From assembly GCA_032622095.1 (NCBI GenBank), contig CP136066.1, positions 131,469,917 through 131,533,916 of the forward strand: a stretch of DNA of 64,000 nucleotides, given 5' to 3'. Positions 37,876 through 47,989 of this stretch are shown piece by piece. The stretch is from Siphonodentalium dalli. Taxonomy: Eukaryota; Mollusca; Scaphopoda; Gadilida; Siphonodentaliidae. The notes beneath the pieces are model-generated. The model was not told the DNA's origin, did no database searches, and worked only from the letters and a program-made list of their open reading frames with translations. Each line of letters starts with the position of its first letter. Positions within the stretch are counted from its first letter, which is position 1. Both the position numbers and the translations under genes were made by a program.

Positions 37876-39010
37876 CTAGCAGGTGACCATACTGCGTCCG
37901 GGCTTTGACCTTGAATTGACCATTTTGAAGGTCAGGTCGGAGTCACGATTTGACCCGTCCAAAACACTCCCCGGACAAAAGTACACATAGGTATCAAATT
38001 TCGTCGAAATCCGTCCAGCAGTTTTCCCGGCCATAGCTAACAGGCAAACAAACAGACAGAAGTCCCAAAATATATATTAGATCATTTGTGGGTACCCGTT
38101 TCAAGGTGAAGGTCACCTCGGGCGGAAAAACTGACCCCATGAAAATCTCCCCCATTCCCAGGAACCCCTAAGTACGAACACAGAATCACACAGCACGCTC
38201 ATGTCTGTACACAGACACAACACGCTCATGTCTGGACACATACACGCTCTTTATCAACGACACTGCGGATACGAACGCTCTTTAACTATCACGCGATTAA
38301 CCCATGAACTACCCATTGCGGTGGCGGGGGATTGGAGAATTGGTGCTCTGACGTTCTCAGAAGCGGTGCGATGACATTCCATCTGAGATTTTACCCTTAG
38401 ATAGGAAGTTTGGGCTCAATCCGTCCGACAGTTTTCCCGGCCATAGCTAACAGACAGGCAGACAAACAGAAGTCCCAAAATATATATTAGACTAACCGAT
38501 GAGCCCGACGTTGTCCGGGCTATTCAAAAACCAAATTTCAAGTCGATAGCTCTACACAGCCCGACGTTGTCCGGGCTATTCAAAAATCATTTTTTTTCAA
38601 GTCGATAGCTCTATCCGTTTCCGAGATCTGGTCTGCGCGAAGCTGGCGTCGCACGGGCTCGGCGACCCGATAAAATTCGTATCCGGGGCAAGATACATTC
38701 ACATACCAAATTTCAAGTCGATAGCTCCACCCGTTTCCGAGATCTGGTCTGCGCATGCGCGAAGCTGGCGTCGCACGCGCTCGGCGACCCGATAAAATTC
38801 GTATCCGGGGCAAGATACATTCACATTGCAAATTTCAAGTCGATAGCTCCACCCGTTTCCGAGATCTCGTCTGCGCATGCCCTGCACGGGCGTCACGGGC
38901 TCGCCAATACGACAAGGACGACCGCCTGGTCAAACTACACACACGTACCAAGTTTTGTCCCGATCGGTCGAGAATCGTAGATTTGTATAAATGACATACA
39001 TACAGACAAA
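37876..39010 (+). repeat. Tandem ~125-bp CG-rich units and related tails (family D)
   Basis: About 38560-38900 has three to four units containing 'TTTCAAGTCGATAGCTCCAC', 'CCGTTTCCGAGATCTGGTCT' and 'GGCGACCCGATAAAATTCGT'. Flanking pieces (37876-38090 and 38400-38500) share 'CAGTTTTCCCGGCCATAGCT' and 'CCCAAAATATATATTAGA'. The stretch ends with (ACAA)n and 'GAGGTCTTCAACTATATATG'. CpG content is high for this AT-rich window. Confidence 0.8.
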
Positions 39011-39241
39011 CAAACAAACAGAGGTCTTCAACTATATATGAGATATATACACTGCATCTGCGTGTGTAATAAAATTTGACCACAAGGAAACTAATCCGTT
39101 CATGTGGTCAAATTCGAGACTATACACACCTAGCAGTACACACAATCGCGGTAACGTTGTACTGTATTTCGGACTGACTACACCGATTATGGCCGGATAA
39201 ACGGCATTATCGCGTATATTTCAACTTCCGAACGTGATAGA

Positions 39242-39247
39242 ATTAGA
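39242..39247 (+). repeat. Left 6-bp target-site duplication (ATTAGA)
   Basis: ATTAGA directly before the left terminus AGTAGTATGGGG. The same six bases follow the right terminus at 44969-44974. Confidence 0.9.
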
Positions 39248-40756
39248 AGTAGTATGGGGGGCTCGTTAGGTCCACATCTAAAAATAAATTTTATGGGGGT
39301 AAAATTGTTTGTACTAAAATATTCCCAAAAAAAATTTTCAAAACCCAAAACTTCCAGAATTTCAAAAACTTCCAAAATTTCCAAAACTTTCAAATATTTC
39401 AAAAATTAAAAAAACTTCCAAAATTTCCAGAATTTCCAAAACTTCCAAAATTTCAAAAACTTCCAAAATTTCCAAAATTTCCAAAACTTACAAAATTTCC
39501 AAAACTCCAAAAATTTCCAAAATTTCCAAAACTTCCAAAACTTCCAAAATTTCCAAAACTCCAAAAATTTCCAAAATTTCCAAAATTTCAAAAACTTCCA
39601 AAATTTCAAAAACTTCCAAAATTTCAATATAATGAAGATGACGAGCAACCAATTTTCGACTGGCCTGAGGCATTACGTTATGGAATGAATAACGACAGCG
39701 GATCAGAATGCATACATATAGTACGTCACTTGGACATTTTATCAGTTTATCACGTGATCACTAAATGTGGCAATCGGGTATCCACCGATGCCTGCAATGT
39801 ATTATTTATAATAATTGGACTCATTGATCTCACGTAAATAATACTCTTAGTTGTTCCAATAAAATAGTTATCAAATTCGATCACCAATAGATTTGACTGT
39901 GGAATGTAATGACCTTTAACTTATTTATCGATCTAAAGGGACACTCATTATGAATGAATGTTAACAATACAAGCGCACGAATGAAGAGCGTTGAACATAT
40001 ACGAAATTACTACACGAATGAATTGAACCTTGAAATTTATATTTCACATCTTACCAACAACAGCTACAGACATAATCATAGTATTATACTGTCTTGCATG
40101 TACACACGCTATGAAACATTAAAGGCGGACAATCCACTCACAGTGTGACAACAGATACGGACATAGGCATAGTGTTATACAGTCTTCTATGTACCCACAC
40201 TATGACACCATAAACGTACATTGGATGTTAGGTCTATGACTCTTGAGTATGCACCAATCAATGAGCAAATGAGCAAAAAAATGAGCAAATGAGCAAAAAA
40301 ATTAGCAAATGAGCAAGAAAATGAGCAAATGAGCAAGAAAATGAGCAAATGAGCAAGAAAATGAGCAAATGAGCAAAAAAATGAGCAAATGAGCAAGAAA
40401 ATGAGCAAATGAGCAAGAAAATGAGCAAATGAGCAAAAAAATGAGCAAATGAGCAAAAAAATGAGCAAATGAGCAAAAAAATGAGCAAATGAGCAAAAAA
40501 ATGAGCAAATGAGCAATAAAAATGAGCAAACAAATGAGCAAACAAATGAGCAAATGAGCAAAAAAATGAGCAAATGAGCAAAAAAAATGAGCAAATGAGC
40601 AATAAAAATGAGCAAATGAGCAAAAAAAATGAGCAAATGAGCAAAAAAAATGAGCAAATGAGCAAAAAAATGAGCAAATGAGCAAAACATAGGGCAGATA
40701 CATAGCTAAAGTACCGCTCATAGAGCAGAAGCTAAAATACCGCTCTAACGTTGTTC
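39248..40756 (+). repeat. Left terminal inverted repeat with two minisatellites
   Basis: Contains a 'TTCCAAAATTTCCAAAA' array (about 39340-39630), a non-repetitive core (39640-40257) and an 'ATGAGCAAATGAGCAAAAAA' array (40258-40685), then about 70 bp ending CTCTAACGTTGT. The non-repetitive core is the exact complement of 43955-44550 wherever I compared it. Long frames of KFWKF or AHFLLICSF type are minisatellite artefacts, not proteins. Confidence 0.9.
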
Positions 40757-40801
40757 TAACAACAACAACAACCGCCGCCGGCGGCGGCGCAACAACAACA
40801 A

Positions 40802-40831
<30 letters not shown>

Positions 40832-40832
<1 letters not shown>

Positions 40833-40920
40833 CCTCTTTCTCAAAAGTTACGAACGATTAATAGAATACCAGCATCGAATGAAAACATCACCCATACATA
40901 ACATGATCATGAAGAAAAAC
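40832..40920 (+). pseudogene. Truncated copy of the C-terminal part of the zinc-finger ORF (left)
   Basis: Encodes LFLKSYERLIEYQHRMKTSP and then IHNMIMKK before leaving the homologous frame. It follows a (TTG)n run. It shares three residue variants (E, H, M) with the fragment at 43021-43155 that differ from the intact gene, so the two fragments come from one ancestor. Confidence 0.85.
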
Positions 40921-41101
40921 TTTGAATTGTTTTTTTGTAGAAACTATAGTCATATTATAGTCATTATTAATTATTATCTGTACCTGACTAGCGACGATTC
41001 GATTAATAAATATCCAGATAATCGATTTTTATAAGAGGCGATAAACTTTCTAAAATAAAATGCAGAAAAAAGAGTGACTTGTACCCTACATTTGAAGAAA
41101 C

Positions 41102-41425
41102 ATGTCGATGACGTATATTCCAGCAGATATTGAAACGTGGAGAAAACATTTCAGAGACATGATTAATGGGAAGTTAAGGCCAGATAATGAGGGTCGCTAC
41201 TTTATTGACAGAACTAAAAATAGTGATAGTGAAGAAGACGTTCTAAAACCACATATTAACGTAGTGACGCCCATCGCTCAAGCGATTGAAATGGCTAAGG
41301 CCGAAGTTGCAGCAAATAAGTTGACAAACACACGTAAAGCGTCCAAACAAACCAACAAGAGAGTGTTAGCTGGAGGTTTGTCTAATAATAAGAAGAAAAT
41401 GAAAAGAAAAGTGTCATACGATTAG
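41102..41425 (+). CDS. Unrecognised 107-residue basic protein of the 5.7-kb element (ORF1)
   Basis: Function unknown. The N-terminal half starts MSMTYIPADIETWRKHFRDM and continues with a GKLRPDNEGRYFIDR stretch; a short acidic patch follows (SDSEED). The C-terminal third is strongly basic (NKKKMKRKVSYD at the end). There is no signal peptide or membrane segment. A small protein with a basic tail would suit a DNA-binding or virion core protein of an adintovirus/Polinton-type genome, but that is a guess from composition only. The ATG is the first in frame and the frame is intact inside a repeat-rich intron. It lies 188 bp upstream of, and in the same direction as, the zinc-finger ORF, so the two may share a transcript. 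Expression is unknown. Confidence 0.6.
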   Translation: MSMTYIPADIETWRKHFRDMINGKLRPDNEGRYFIDRTKNSDSEEDVLKPHINVVTPIAQAIEMAKAEVAANKLTNTRKASKQTNKRVLAGGLSNNKKKMKRKVSYD

Positions 41426-41613
41426 CCAAATCATGAATAAATACATAGAGTACCATACTGATAAATTGGCATTAATTGAATCACCGGCGGTCAAATATCT
41501 ATACCCTAGCCCCGGGACGAACGTACTCTTAACGCGACGGTTGTATACCACACCTTATTCTCTCTTTTTATCGCTACTTATAAGAGTGATCGTTCTTCCA
41601 ATAATTCGCGATA

Positions 41614-42189
41614 ATGCACGGGTGTCATTTATGCGGAATTATTTTATCGACGAACTACAATCTACAAAGACATAAACAGATTAAACACGGAGTTATGTCC
41701 GAGACAAAAACAACTCTCTTCGGAGAAGATACCGATGACCTAGAATCTGACGAAGCGGTTCTAGATTCAGATGAAGATGAACGGGGAACGATATCAGATT
41801 CAGAAGATGATAATGTCGTCGGTAGTAGAACGGTATTCGGTCTTAAGAAAGCTGCGCGATGTGTCAACGAGATGGACACATTCAAAAGTATGATGAAACG
41901 CGTCACCAATGATGTGAAAGGAGAAGAGAGCATGTCGGGAGATGAGAGCATGTCGGGAAAAGAGGCTACCATCGACACAGAGTTTGTTCTGTTTCTCAAA
42001 AGTTATAGACGATTAATAGAATACCAGTATCGATTGAAAACATCACCCATACATAACATGATCATGAAGAAAATGGTCAAACTGACCAAACGCGGATATA
42101 ATAATGAATGGGCTGCAGATGAAGCGATGAGAAAATTCAAGAAACTCTTAGAAATAAATCTAACGGTCGAAGATTCAGACAATGATTAA
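41614..42189 (+). CDS. C2H2 zinc-finger protein with acidic linker and conserved C-terminal helix region (ORF2)
   Basis: 191 residues. Residues 4-21 form a classical C2H2 finger, CHLCGIILSTNYNLQRHKQIKH (C-x2-C-x12-H-x4-H; residues 4, 7, 20 and 25). Residues about 38-68 are highly acidic (repeated D/E/S, such as DSDEDERGTISDSEDD). A short direct repeat MSGDESMSGKE lies near residue 108. The C-terminal ~65 residues (FLKSYRRLIEYQYRLKTSP onward, then KKMVKLTKRGYNNEW) are basic and probably helical. This part is the only segment duplicated elsewhere in the element. The layout suggests a DNA- or RNA-binding regulator, but no family is recognised. An alternative start is the ATG at 41695, which would drop the finger. 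An AATAAA-like 'CAATAAAC' lies just after the stop. Confidence 0.65.
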   Translation: MHGCHLCGIILSTNYNLQRHKQIKHGVMSETKTTLFGEDTDDLESDEAVLDSDEDERGTISDSEDDNVVGSRTVFGLKKAARCVNEMDTFKSMMKRVTNDVKGEESMSGDESMSGKEATIDTEFVLFLKSYRRLIEYQYRLKTSPIHNMIMKKMVKLTKRGYNNEWAADEAMRKFKKLLEINLTVEDSDND

Positions 42190-43020
42190 ATTTCAATAAA
42201 CTTCATCAACATGTTATTCTCGTCTTCGTTATATATCTATAAGTGGGGAGGGGAGATTGTAGAGCGAGAAACGATACATAAATGGTATATTACGAGCCCT
42301 AAAATTTGAAGTTTAAATATTGTTCTGTGTCTTTTTAACTTTCACCCACTGCGTGTGTATTGTGTTTCTTTAACAATCATTCAAAATGAGTGCCGTGTGT
42401 CCCTTTAGAGCGCATTGTGCTCCTTTAATATTCACACACCAATATTACATAACGTCCCTTACCTCGTGTCACTTTAACATTCCACACCGTGCGTGTATTA
42501 CCCCCCTTTAATTATGTCATAGCGTTGATACATAGAAGACTGTATAACACTATGTCTATGTCTGTATATGTTGTCACATCGTGAGTGTATTGTCCACCTT
42601 TAATGGTGTCGTAGCGTGTGTACATATAAGACTGTATAACACTGTCTATGTCTGTATGTGTTGGAACATTTAAGAAAGATGTGAAATATAAATGTCAAGA
42701 CTCAGTTCATTCGTGTAGTATTTTCGTATCAGTTAAACACTCTTCATTCGTATGAGTAATTACCAACAGGTAAGTTGCACTATTTTTTGAAAGCAATCAA
42801 GCTGGCGTACCTCGATGTGACATTTTCATTAAATTACAATAACCCTCGGCTGTGTTGTGTGTGCATGCATGTAGTCAACTAACCCAGAGTGACTTAATTC
42901 ACAATGAAGTAGACTGCTGCAGATGCGATATGTATTGTTTATCCAGAGCTTAAGTGTGTAAACATCACAGTTTGCTCGTCACGCTACGGCGGCGGTTGTT
43001 GTTGTTGTTGTTATTGTTGT

Positions 43021-43155
43021 TGTTCCTCTTTCTCAAAAGTTACGAACGATTAATAGAATACCAGCATCGAATGAAAACATCACCCATACATAACATGATC
43101 ATGAAGAAAATGGTCAAACTGACCAAACACGGATATAATAATGAGGGGCTGTAGA
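43021..43155 (+). pseudogene. Truncated copy of the C-terminal part of the zinc-finger ORF (right)
   Basis: Encodes LFLKSYERLIEYQHRMKTSP through MVKLTKHGYNNEGL and a stop. Sequence equivalent to the end of the intact gene is joined abruptly: 'GAGGGGCTGTAGATTCAGAC' fuses two places that are about 55 bases apart in the intact gene. It is preceded by a (TTG)n run, like the left fragment, and is in the same direct orientation. Confidence 0.85.
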
Positions 43156-43161
43156 TTCAGA

Positions 43162-44968
43162 CAACGTTAGAGCGGTATTTTAGCTTCTGCTCTATGAGCG
43201 GTACTTTAGCTATGTATCTGCCCTATGGGGCGGTACTTTAGCTTTGTATCACAATCGATTTCATCATGTCACCAGGTTACACATATCTATATAATAGAGT
43301 GCTCATATTGAAATCACTCATAATTGCATTGACATTTGGATAGGTAGGTTGTATTGTAGACACACGAATTAAATTTGTCTGGCCATGAATGTCAATGCAC
43401 CATGATAGTTATCGATGTCAATAATGCGTTTCGTTGAGATCTTGATTGAGTTGATGACAATATTCTGACAAAATTTCTTTTCGATCTATAAAAATGCTGC
43501 TTTTTATTATCGACATGATCACTTGCTCACCTCTTGCTCATTTGCTCATTTTTATTGCTCATTTGCTCATTTTTATTGCTCATTTGCTCATTTTTTTGCT
43601 CATTTGCTCATTTTTTTGCTCATTTTTATTGCTCATTTGCTCATTTTTTTTGCTCATTTGCTCATTTTTTTGCTCATTTGCTCATTTTTTTGCTCATTTG
43701 CTCATTTTTTTGCTCATTTGCTCATTTTTTTGCTCATTTGCTCATTTTCTTGCTCATTTGCTCATTTTCTTGCTCATTTGCTCATTTTTTTGCTCATTTG
43801 CTCATTTTTATTGCTCATTTGCTCATTTTCTTGCTCATTTGCTCATTTTCTTGCTCATTTGCTCATTTTCTTGCTCATTTGCTCATTTTCTTGCTCATTT
43901 GCTCATTTTTTTGCTCATTTGCTCATTTTTTTGCTCATTTGCTCATTGATTGGTGCATACTCAAGAGTCATAGACCTAACATCCAATGTACGTTAATGGT
44001 GTCATAGCGTGGGTACATAGAAGACTGTATAACACTATGCCTATGTCCGTATCTGTTGTCACACCGTGAGTGGATTGTCCGCCTTTAATGTTTCATAGCG
44101 TGTGTACATGCAAGACAGTATAATACTATGATTATGTCTGTAGCTGTTGTTGGTAAGATGTGAAATATAAATTTCAAGGTTCAATTCATTCGTGTAGTAA
44201 TTTCGTATATGTTCAACGCTCTTCATTCGTGCGCTTGTATTGTTAACATTCATTCATAATGAGTGTCCCTTTAGATCGATAAATAAGTTAAAGGTCATTA
44301 CATTCCACAGTCAAATCTATTGGTGATCGAATTTGATAACTATTTTATTGGAACAACTAAGAGTATTATTTACGTGAGATCAATGAGTCCAATTATTATA
44401 AATAATACATTGCAGGCATCGGTGGATACCCGATTGCCACATTTAGTGATCACGTGATAAACTGATAAAATGTCCAAGTGACGTACTATATGTATGCATT
44501 CTGATCCGCTGTCGTTATTCATTCCATAACGTAATGCCTCAGGCCAGTCGAAAATTGGTTGCTCGTCATCTTCATTATATTGAAATTTTGGAAGTTTTTG
44601 AAATTTTTGAAATTTTGGAAGTTTTGGAAATTTTTGGAGTTTTGGAAATTTTGGAAGTTTTGGAAATTTTGGAAGTTTTGGAAATTTTGGAAATTTTGGA
44701 AATTTTGGAAATTTTTGGAGTTTTGGAAATTTTGTAAGTTTTGGAAATTTTGGAAATTTTGGAAGTTTTTGAAATTTTGGAAATTCTGGAAATTTTGGAA
44801 GTTTTTGAAATTTTTTAAATATTTGAAAGTTTTTGAAATTTTGGAAGTTTTTGAAATTTTGGAAGTTTTGGGTTTTGAAATTTTTTTTTGGGAATATTTT
44901 AGTACAAACAATTTTACCCCCATAAAATCTATTTTTAAATGTGGACCTAACGAGCCCCCCATACTACT
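43162..44968 (-). repeat. Right terminal inverted repeat with two minisatellites
   Basis: Complement of 39248-40756, with the 'TTGCTCATTTGCTCAT' array at about 43530-43945 and the 'GGAAATTTTGGAA' array at about 44579-44880. It has about 300 bp (43229-43530) between the inner end and the first array that the left arm lacks. The left arm therefore probably lost this piece. Confidence 0.9.
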
Positions 44969-44974
44969 ATTAGA
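44969..44974 (+). repeat. Right 6-bp target-site duplication (ATTAGA)
   Basis: Exact repeat of 39242-39247, immediately after the right terminus ATACTACT. Confidence 0.9.
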
Positions 44975-45689
44975 AGCTCTCCTTACCCTGTTAAAGTACC
45001 AGGGTATCCAATTAAAGCTGTTTTACAACTTTGAGATATGGTAACATGGTAACCTTGGCGATTTTAACATTTAAAAAAACAATTTTAACGCTGTTTTCGC
45101 GTGAAACCTGTTGTGACAACATCAAATTACTCATAATTCACAGATTTTCGTATATTAATCGTCAATATTGGCATTTATGGCCCCGATTTCGTTGGTTTTA
45201 TAAGGGTCACCTAATGAAAACTTGCTTTTCTACGCAGATTTATGGCCGATTTCTCGTCTTCAAACCAGTGGAACCTGGTTTTATATCATGACTAATGATT
45301 ATCTTTCCACATTCTTAAAGTAAAACTTGTCGGTTTTGAACATTTTACGCCGAGAATTTACGCAATTTAGATGATCGATCTCCGAACCACCAAGCTCGCA
45401 TGTTCAATTATTTCTCGTTTCTAAAACACGTTCCATCTAGTTGTAAAATAAACACGTGACAACTTATAATTTCTCACACTCGACGTCGAGCTTGGCGGTT
45501 TTGAACATCTGACACCGAGAATTTCCACATTTAGATGACCGATGCCCGAACCGGCATGCTCGAATTGAAATCAAAACGTTTACCCAAACTGATACCCACA
45601 TAATATTGTAAACGTGTTAACACTGGATGCAATAAACCAACTATATCCTATTAATATAATTAGGACACGTTATAATCTATGTACATGTT
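44975..45689. other. Unassigned intronic sequence
   Basis: Two related stretches ('GGTTTTGAACAT' followed by 'ACCGAGAATTT') near 45330 and 45500 suggest an old duplicated unit. No exon was recognised. Confidence 0.45.
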
Positions 45690-46090
45690 TTGTTTCCGAA
45701 TTGCCTTGGGACTGAAGTGGCAGAGTATGCCAAAGAAGTTTAGTCATGCAAAGAGTCAAACATGGCTGCTGGCAACCATATGTTTTAGTGAATTCCGTGG
45801 AAAAAATCGTTGGCTTCCATCTAGAGGTCACCCCGATGATCCATATGAAGTTTGGTGACGATCGGATGAGCGATATGGCATGTAGGTTGTGCCGAAGGAT
45901 TTAGTCATGCAAAGAGTAAAATCCAAGATGGCCGCTGGTAGCCATGTTTTAAAACTAATTTCGGAAAATGGCATGGTGGTGGTGAATACCATTATATTAT
46001 GGTATGTGATGCTTTGCGTTGCAGTCTGGTCGCCGATATTTACTTCCAGCTCAATAACCCCTGTGATAAATACTTTCAATTTCAAGAAAT
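45690..46090 (+). repeat. Repeat family E ('CAAGATGGCCGCTGG' units), copy 1
   Basis: Two units share 'TTTAGTCATGCAAAGAGT' and 'AGATGGCCGCTGGTAGCCAT'-type text about 170 bp apart. Related units lie at 54080-54700. Confidence 0.7.
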
Positions 46091-46370
46091 TAATGCAAAT
46101 TTAAAGTGATTAAATATTTATACTCCGGAAACTGAGTCAAGTTATACGGAAAATAGGCTATATATAGTGAAACCACAACTACACCAATACCACCAATCAA
46201 TTTGTTATATACGTCATGTAACTTCTTATGTTCCTCGTATATCTCATGTGCTTTTACCAGTGAAACAAACAAATTTAATAGTGCGACATTCTATAACAGA
46301 TATTTGGTAATCATTGTGCTATTGTCCAGCGAACAATACGATGACATGCATGGATGAAATGATGACTTAC

Positions 46371-46459
46371 CTTAGCCTCAGATTTTGAAGCTATGTTTTC
46401 AGCTTTCATCTCTCTTATATCGTTATCGATATCATCGGTTCCTCTGAATATCTCCAGGG
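46371..46459 (-). CDS. SLC2A: SLC2A/GLUT sugar transporter, visible exon 2 (intracellular helical domain)
   Basis: Thirty codons (counting the base carried over), ALEIFRGTDDIDNDIREMKA then ENIASKSEAK. GLUT1 has [29 protein letters not shown] here. This is the charged cytoplasmic helix domain between TM6 and TM7 that latches the two halves of the transporter. The RGT-D-...-D-..EM pattern is diagnostic. The acceptor is TATTACAG just above 46459 and the donor GTAAGT just below 46371. It begins in phase 1, completing the alanine codon of the exon at 60192, and ends in phase 0. Confidence 0.95.
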
Positions 46460-47985
46460 CTGTAATAATATGAGTCCGGAATCGATTCTGATACAAGTGT
46501 GTTTCAATTCATCAAGTAACAACAATTTTCTTAAACATAAACCGTGAAACATGAACATGCATGCACGTAACTTAAGTCGATGAAAAGTGGACCTTGTTGT
46601 TTCCAACAAGTATGGCAAGATGGAAACTATGAATCACACGGAAATGCATAATCTACAAGATATAGATACATGAATTGACACCCCTTTCTGTGGAACTTTG
46701 AAGACCTGATTGTTCAGATAGAACATAACATTTTGAAGCTTGTTTGCCACATGAAAGTGTCGCTTCGGAATTGTAAGGCACTTAAATATTTTACATTTTA
46801 TGCGTAATTATATAACTTATACATTTTCGTGGGGGTATATAGGCTTAAGTAATTCCCCATCTATTGTATGGGCACAAAATTACATATAACCAGCTTAATT
46901 TGGTGTTAGCTTGAAGGGTTATATATATAACGATCAAAATGTGCGCGAAGCGCACAAAGGGGCCGCCGCCGAATAAATGTGGAGGAGCCTGTTTAAGATC
47001 AAAATGTGCGCGAAGTGCACAAAGGGGCCACAGGCTCCTATCGCATAAAGGGGCTACAGGCCTGCGGCCCCTTTGTGCAGAGGCCGAAGTCCCCTCCGAC
47101 GCCGAATAAAGCCCCCCCCCCCAGAGCCTGTTTCAGCTATCTATAGTTATCATATAATTGCAATATACAACAAAATTAAACATGGATATTTTAGTTGTAT
47201 TTTTCACGAATTTAATCTTAAATTTTTATCATTTTGTTTCAAGTATAGCATGAAAATCTACTGTACTACCAGAATGTAAAACAGGCCCGTTAATAGGCAT
47301 GGCATATCAGGGCACATAGTAGTACGTTAGGGGAGGCGGGGGCGCATTACAATCACATGTGATCAATAGTGATTGAAGCACAAATAATTGCACTGAAGGA
47401 CGCAAATTATAACGTATATTTCCACTGAAGTGAAAATATTTATGCTAAAGCGCAAATCTGGTTACAAAAATCATTTACGCTGAAGTACCGGTACAAATCA
47501 TTTGCGCTGAAGCGCAAATCAATTACGATGAAGCACACACCAACAAAATAATATTAATATGCAGCGATTCCCACTAAACTCTGTTCTGACCTGAATACAT
47601 CATTAACACATATATAGACATACGGATGTTTGTGTCAAGCATGAATTACTAGAAGCAGACTCCACCCATACTATGAGATGTACTTACTTATTGAGGGTCG
47701 GATGACAGTCAGTTGGTCTGGGGTATTTGAGCTCCAGCGCAAATAAATTGATATTTCAAAATGACGTAATGGTATAAACATTTTGAAAATTGGTCGCACT
47801 CATCATATGCTTTATGGTGTCGTTATCGTAGCAGTCAACACAATATTCAGTCTTATTGATTCTATTGTTGAATTGCAGGGGCTACAGTCTCTGAACACTT
47901 TTCGACTTGTCATTTCTCGGAAGGGTGTGTAAACATACTCTCATAGTCTACATGTATTGTAATATTGTTGACATGTCATTTCTCG
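46460..47985. other. Intronic sequence with short local repeats
   Basis: 46936-47040 has two copies of 'GATCAAAATGTGCGCGAAG' with 'GCACAAAGGGGCC'. About 47410-47530 repeats 'GCTGAAGCGCAAATC'. Otherwise nothing was recognised. Confidence 0.5.
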
Positions 47986-47989
47986 GATG

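Larger units (their letters stand above)
39248..44968. mobile_element. 5.7-kb Polinton/Maverick-like element with long terminal inverted repeats, non-autonomous
   Basis: The element begins AGTAGTATGGGGGGCTCG and ends with its exact complement. It is flanked by a 6-bp duplication and has inverted arms of 1.5 kb (left) and 1.8 kb (right). Six-bp duplications, AG-type termini and long arms with internal minisatellites are hallmarks of Maverick/Polinton elements and related adintovirus-like genomes. Autonomous members are 15-20 kb and encode protein-primed DNA polymerase, a retroviral-type integrase, an ATPase, a cysteine protease and capsid proteins. None of these is here. The interior holds only two intact plus-strand genes (41102-41425, 41614-42189) and fragments of the second. 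The arms match almost perfectly where I compared them, which suggests a recent insertion. It lies in the intron between transporter exons 2 and 3. Confidence 0.8.

Noticed and set aside
39406-39648. KFWKFLEFWKF-type frames in the element arms (also 44559-45044)
   Set aside because: Products of the 'TTCCAAAATTTCC' minisatellite; length varies with array length and there is no composition beyond the repeat.
40187-40690. Long minus-strand frames of repeated AHLLIFLLICSF type (also plus strand at 43494-44007)
   Set aside because: They are open only because the ATGAGCAAATGAGCAAAAAA minisatellite has no stops in these frames. Three frames are open at once over the same DNA, so this is not a membrane protein gene.
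39248-44968. Helitron or LTR retrotransposon as the identity of the 5.7-kb element
   Set aside because: Helitrons leave no target duplication and LTRs are direct, not inverted. The exact 6-bp duplication and inverted arms exclude both.
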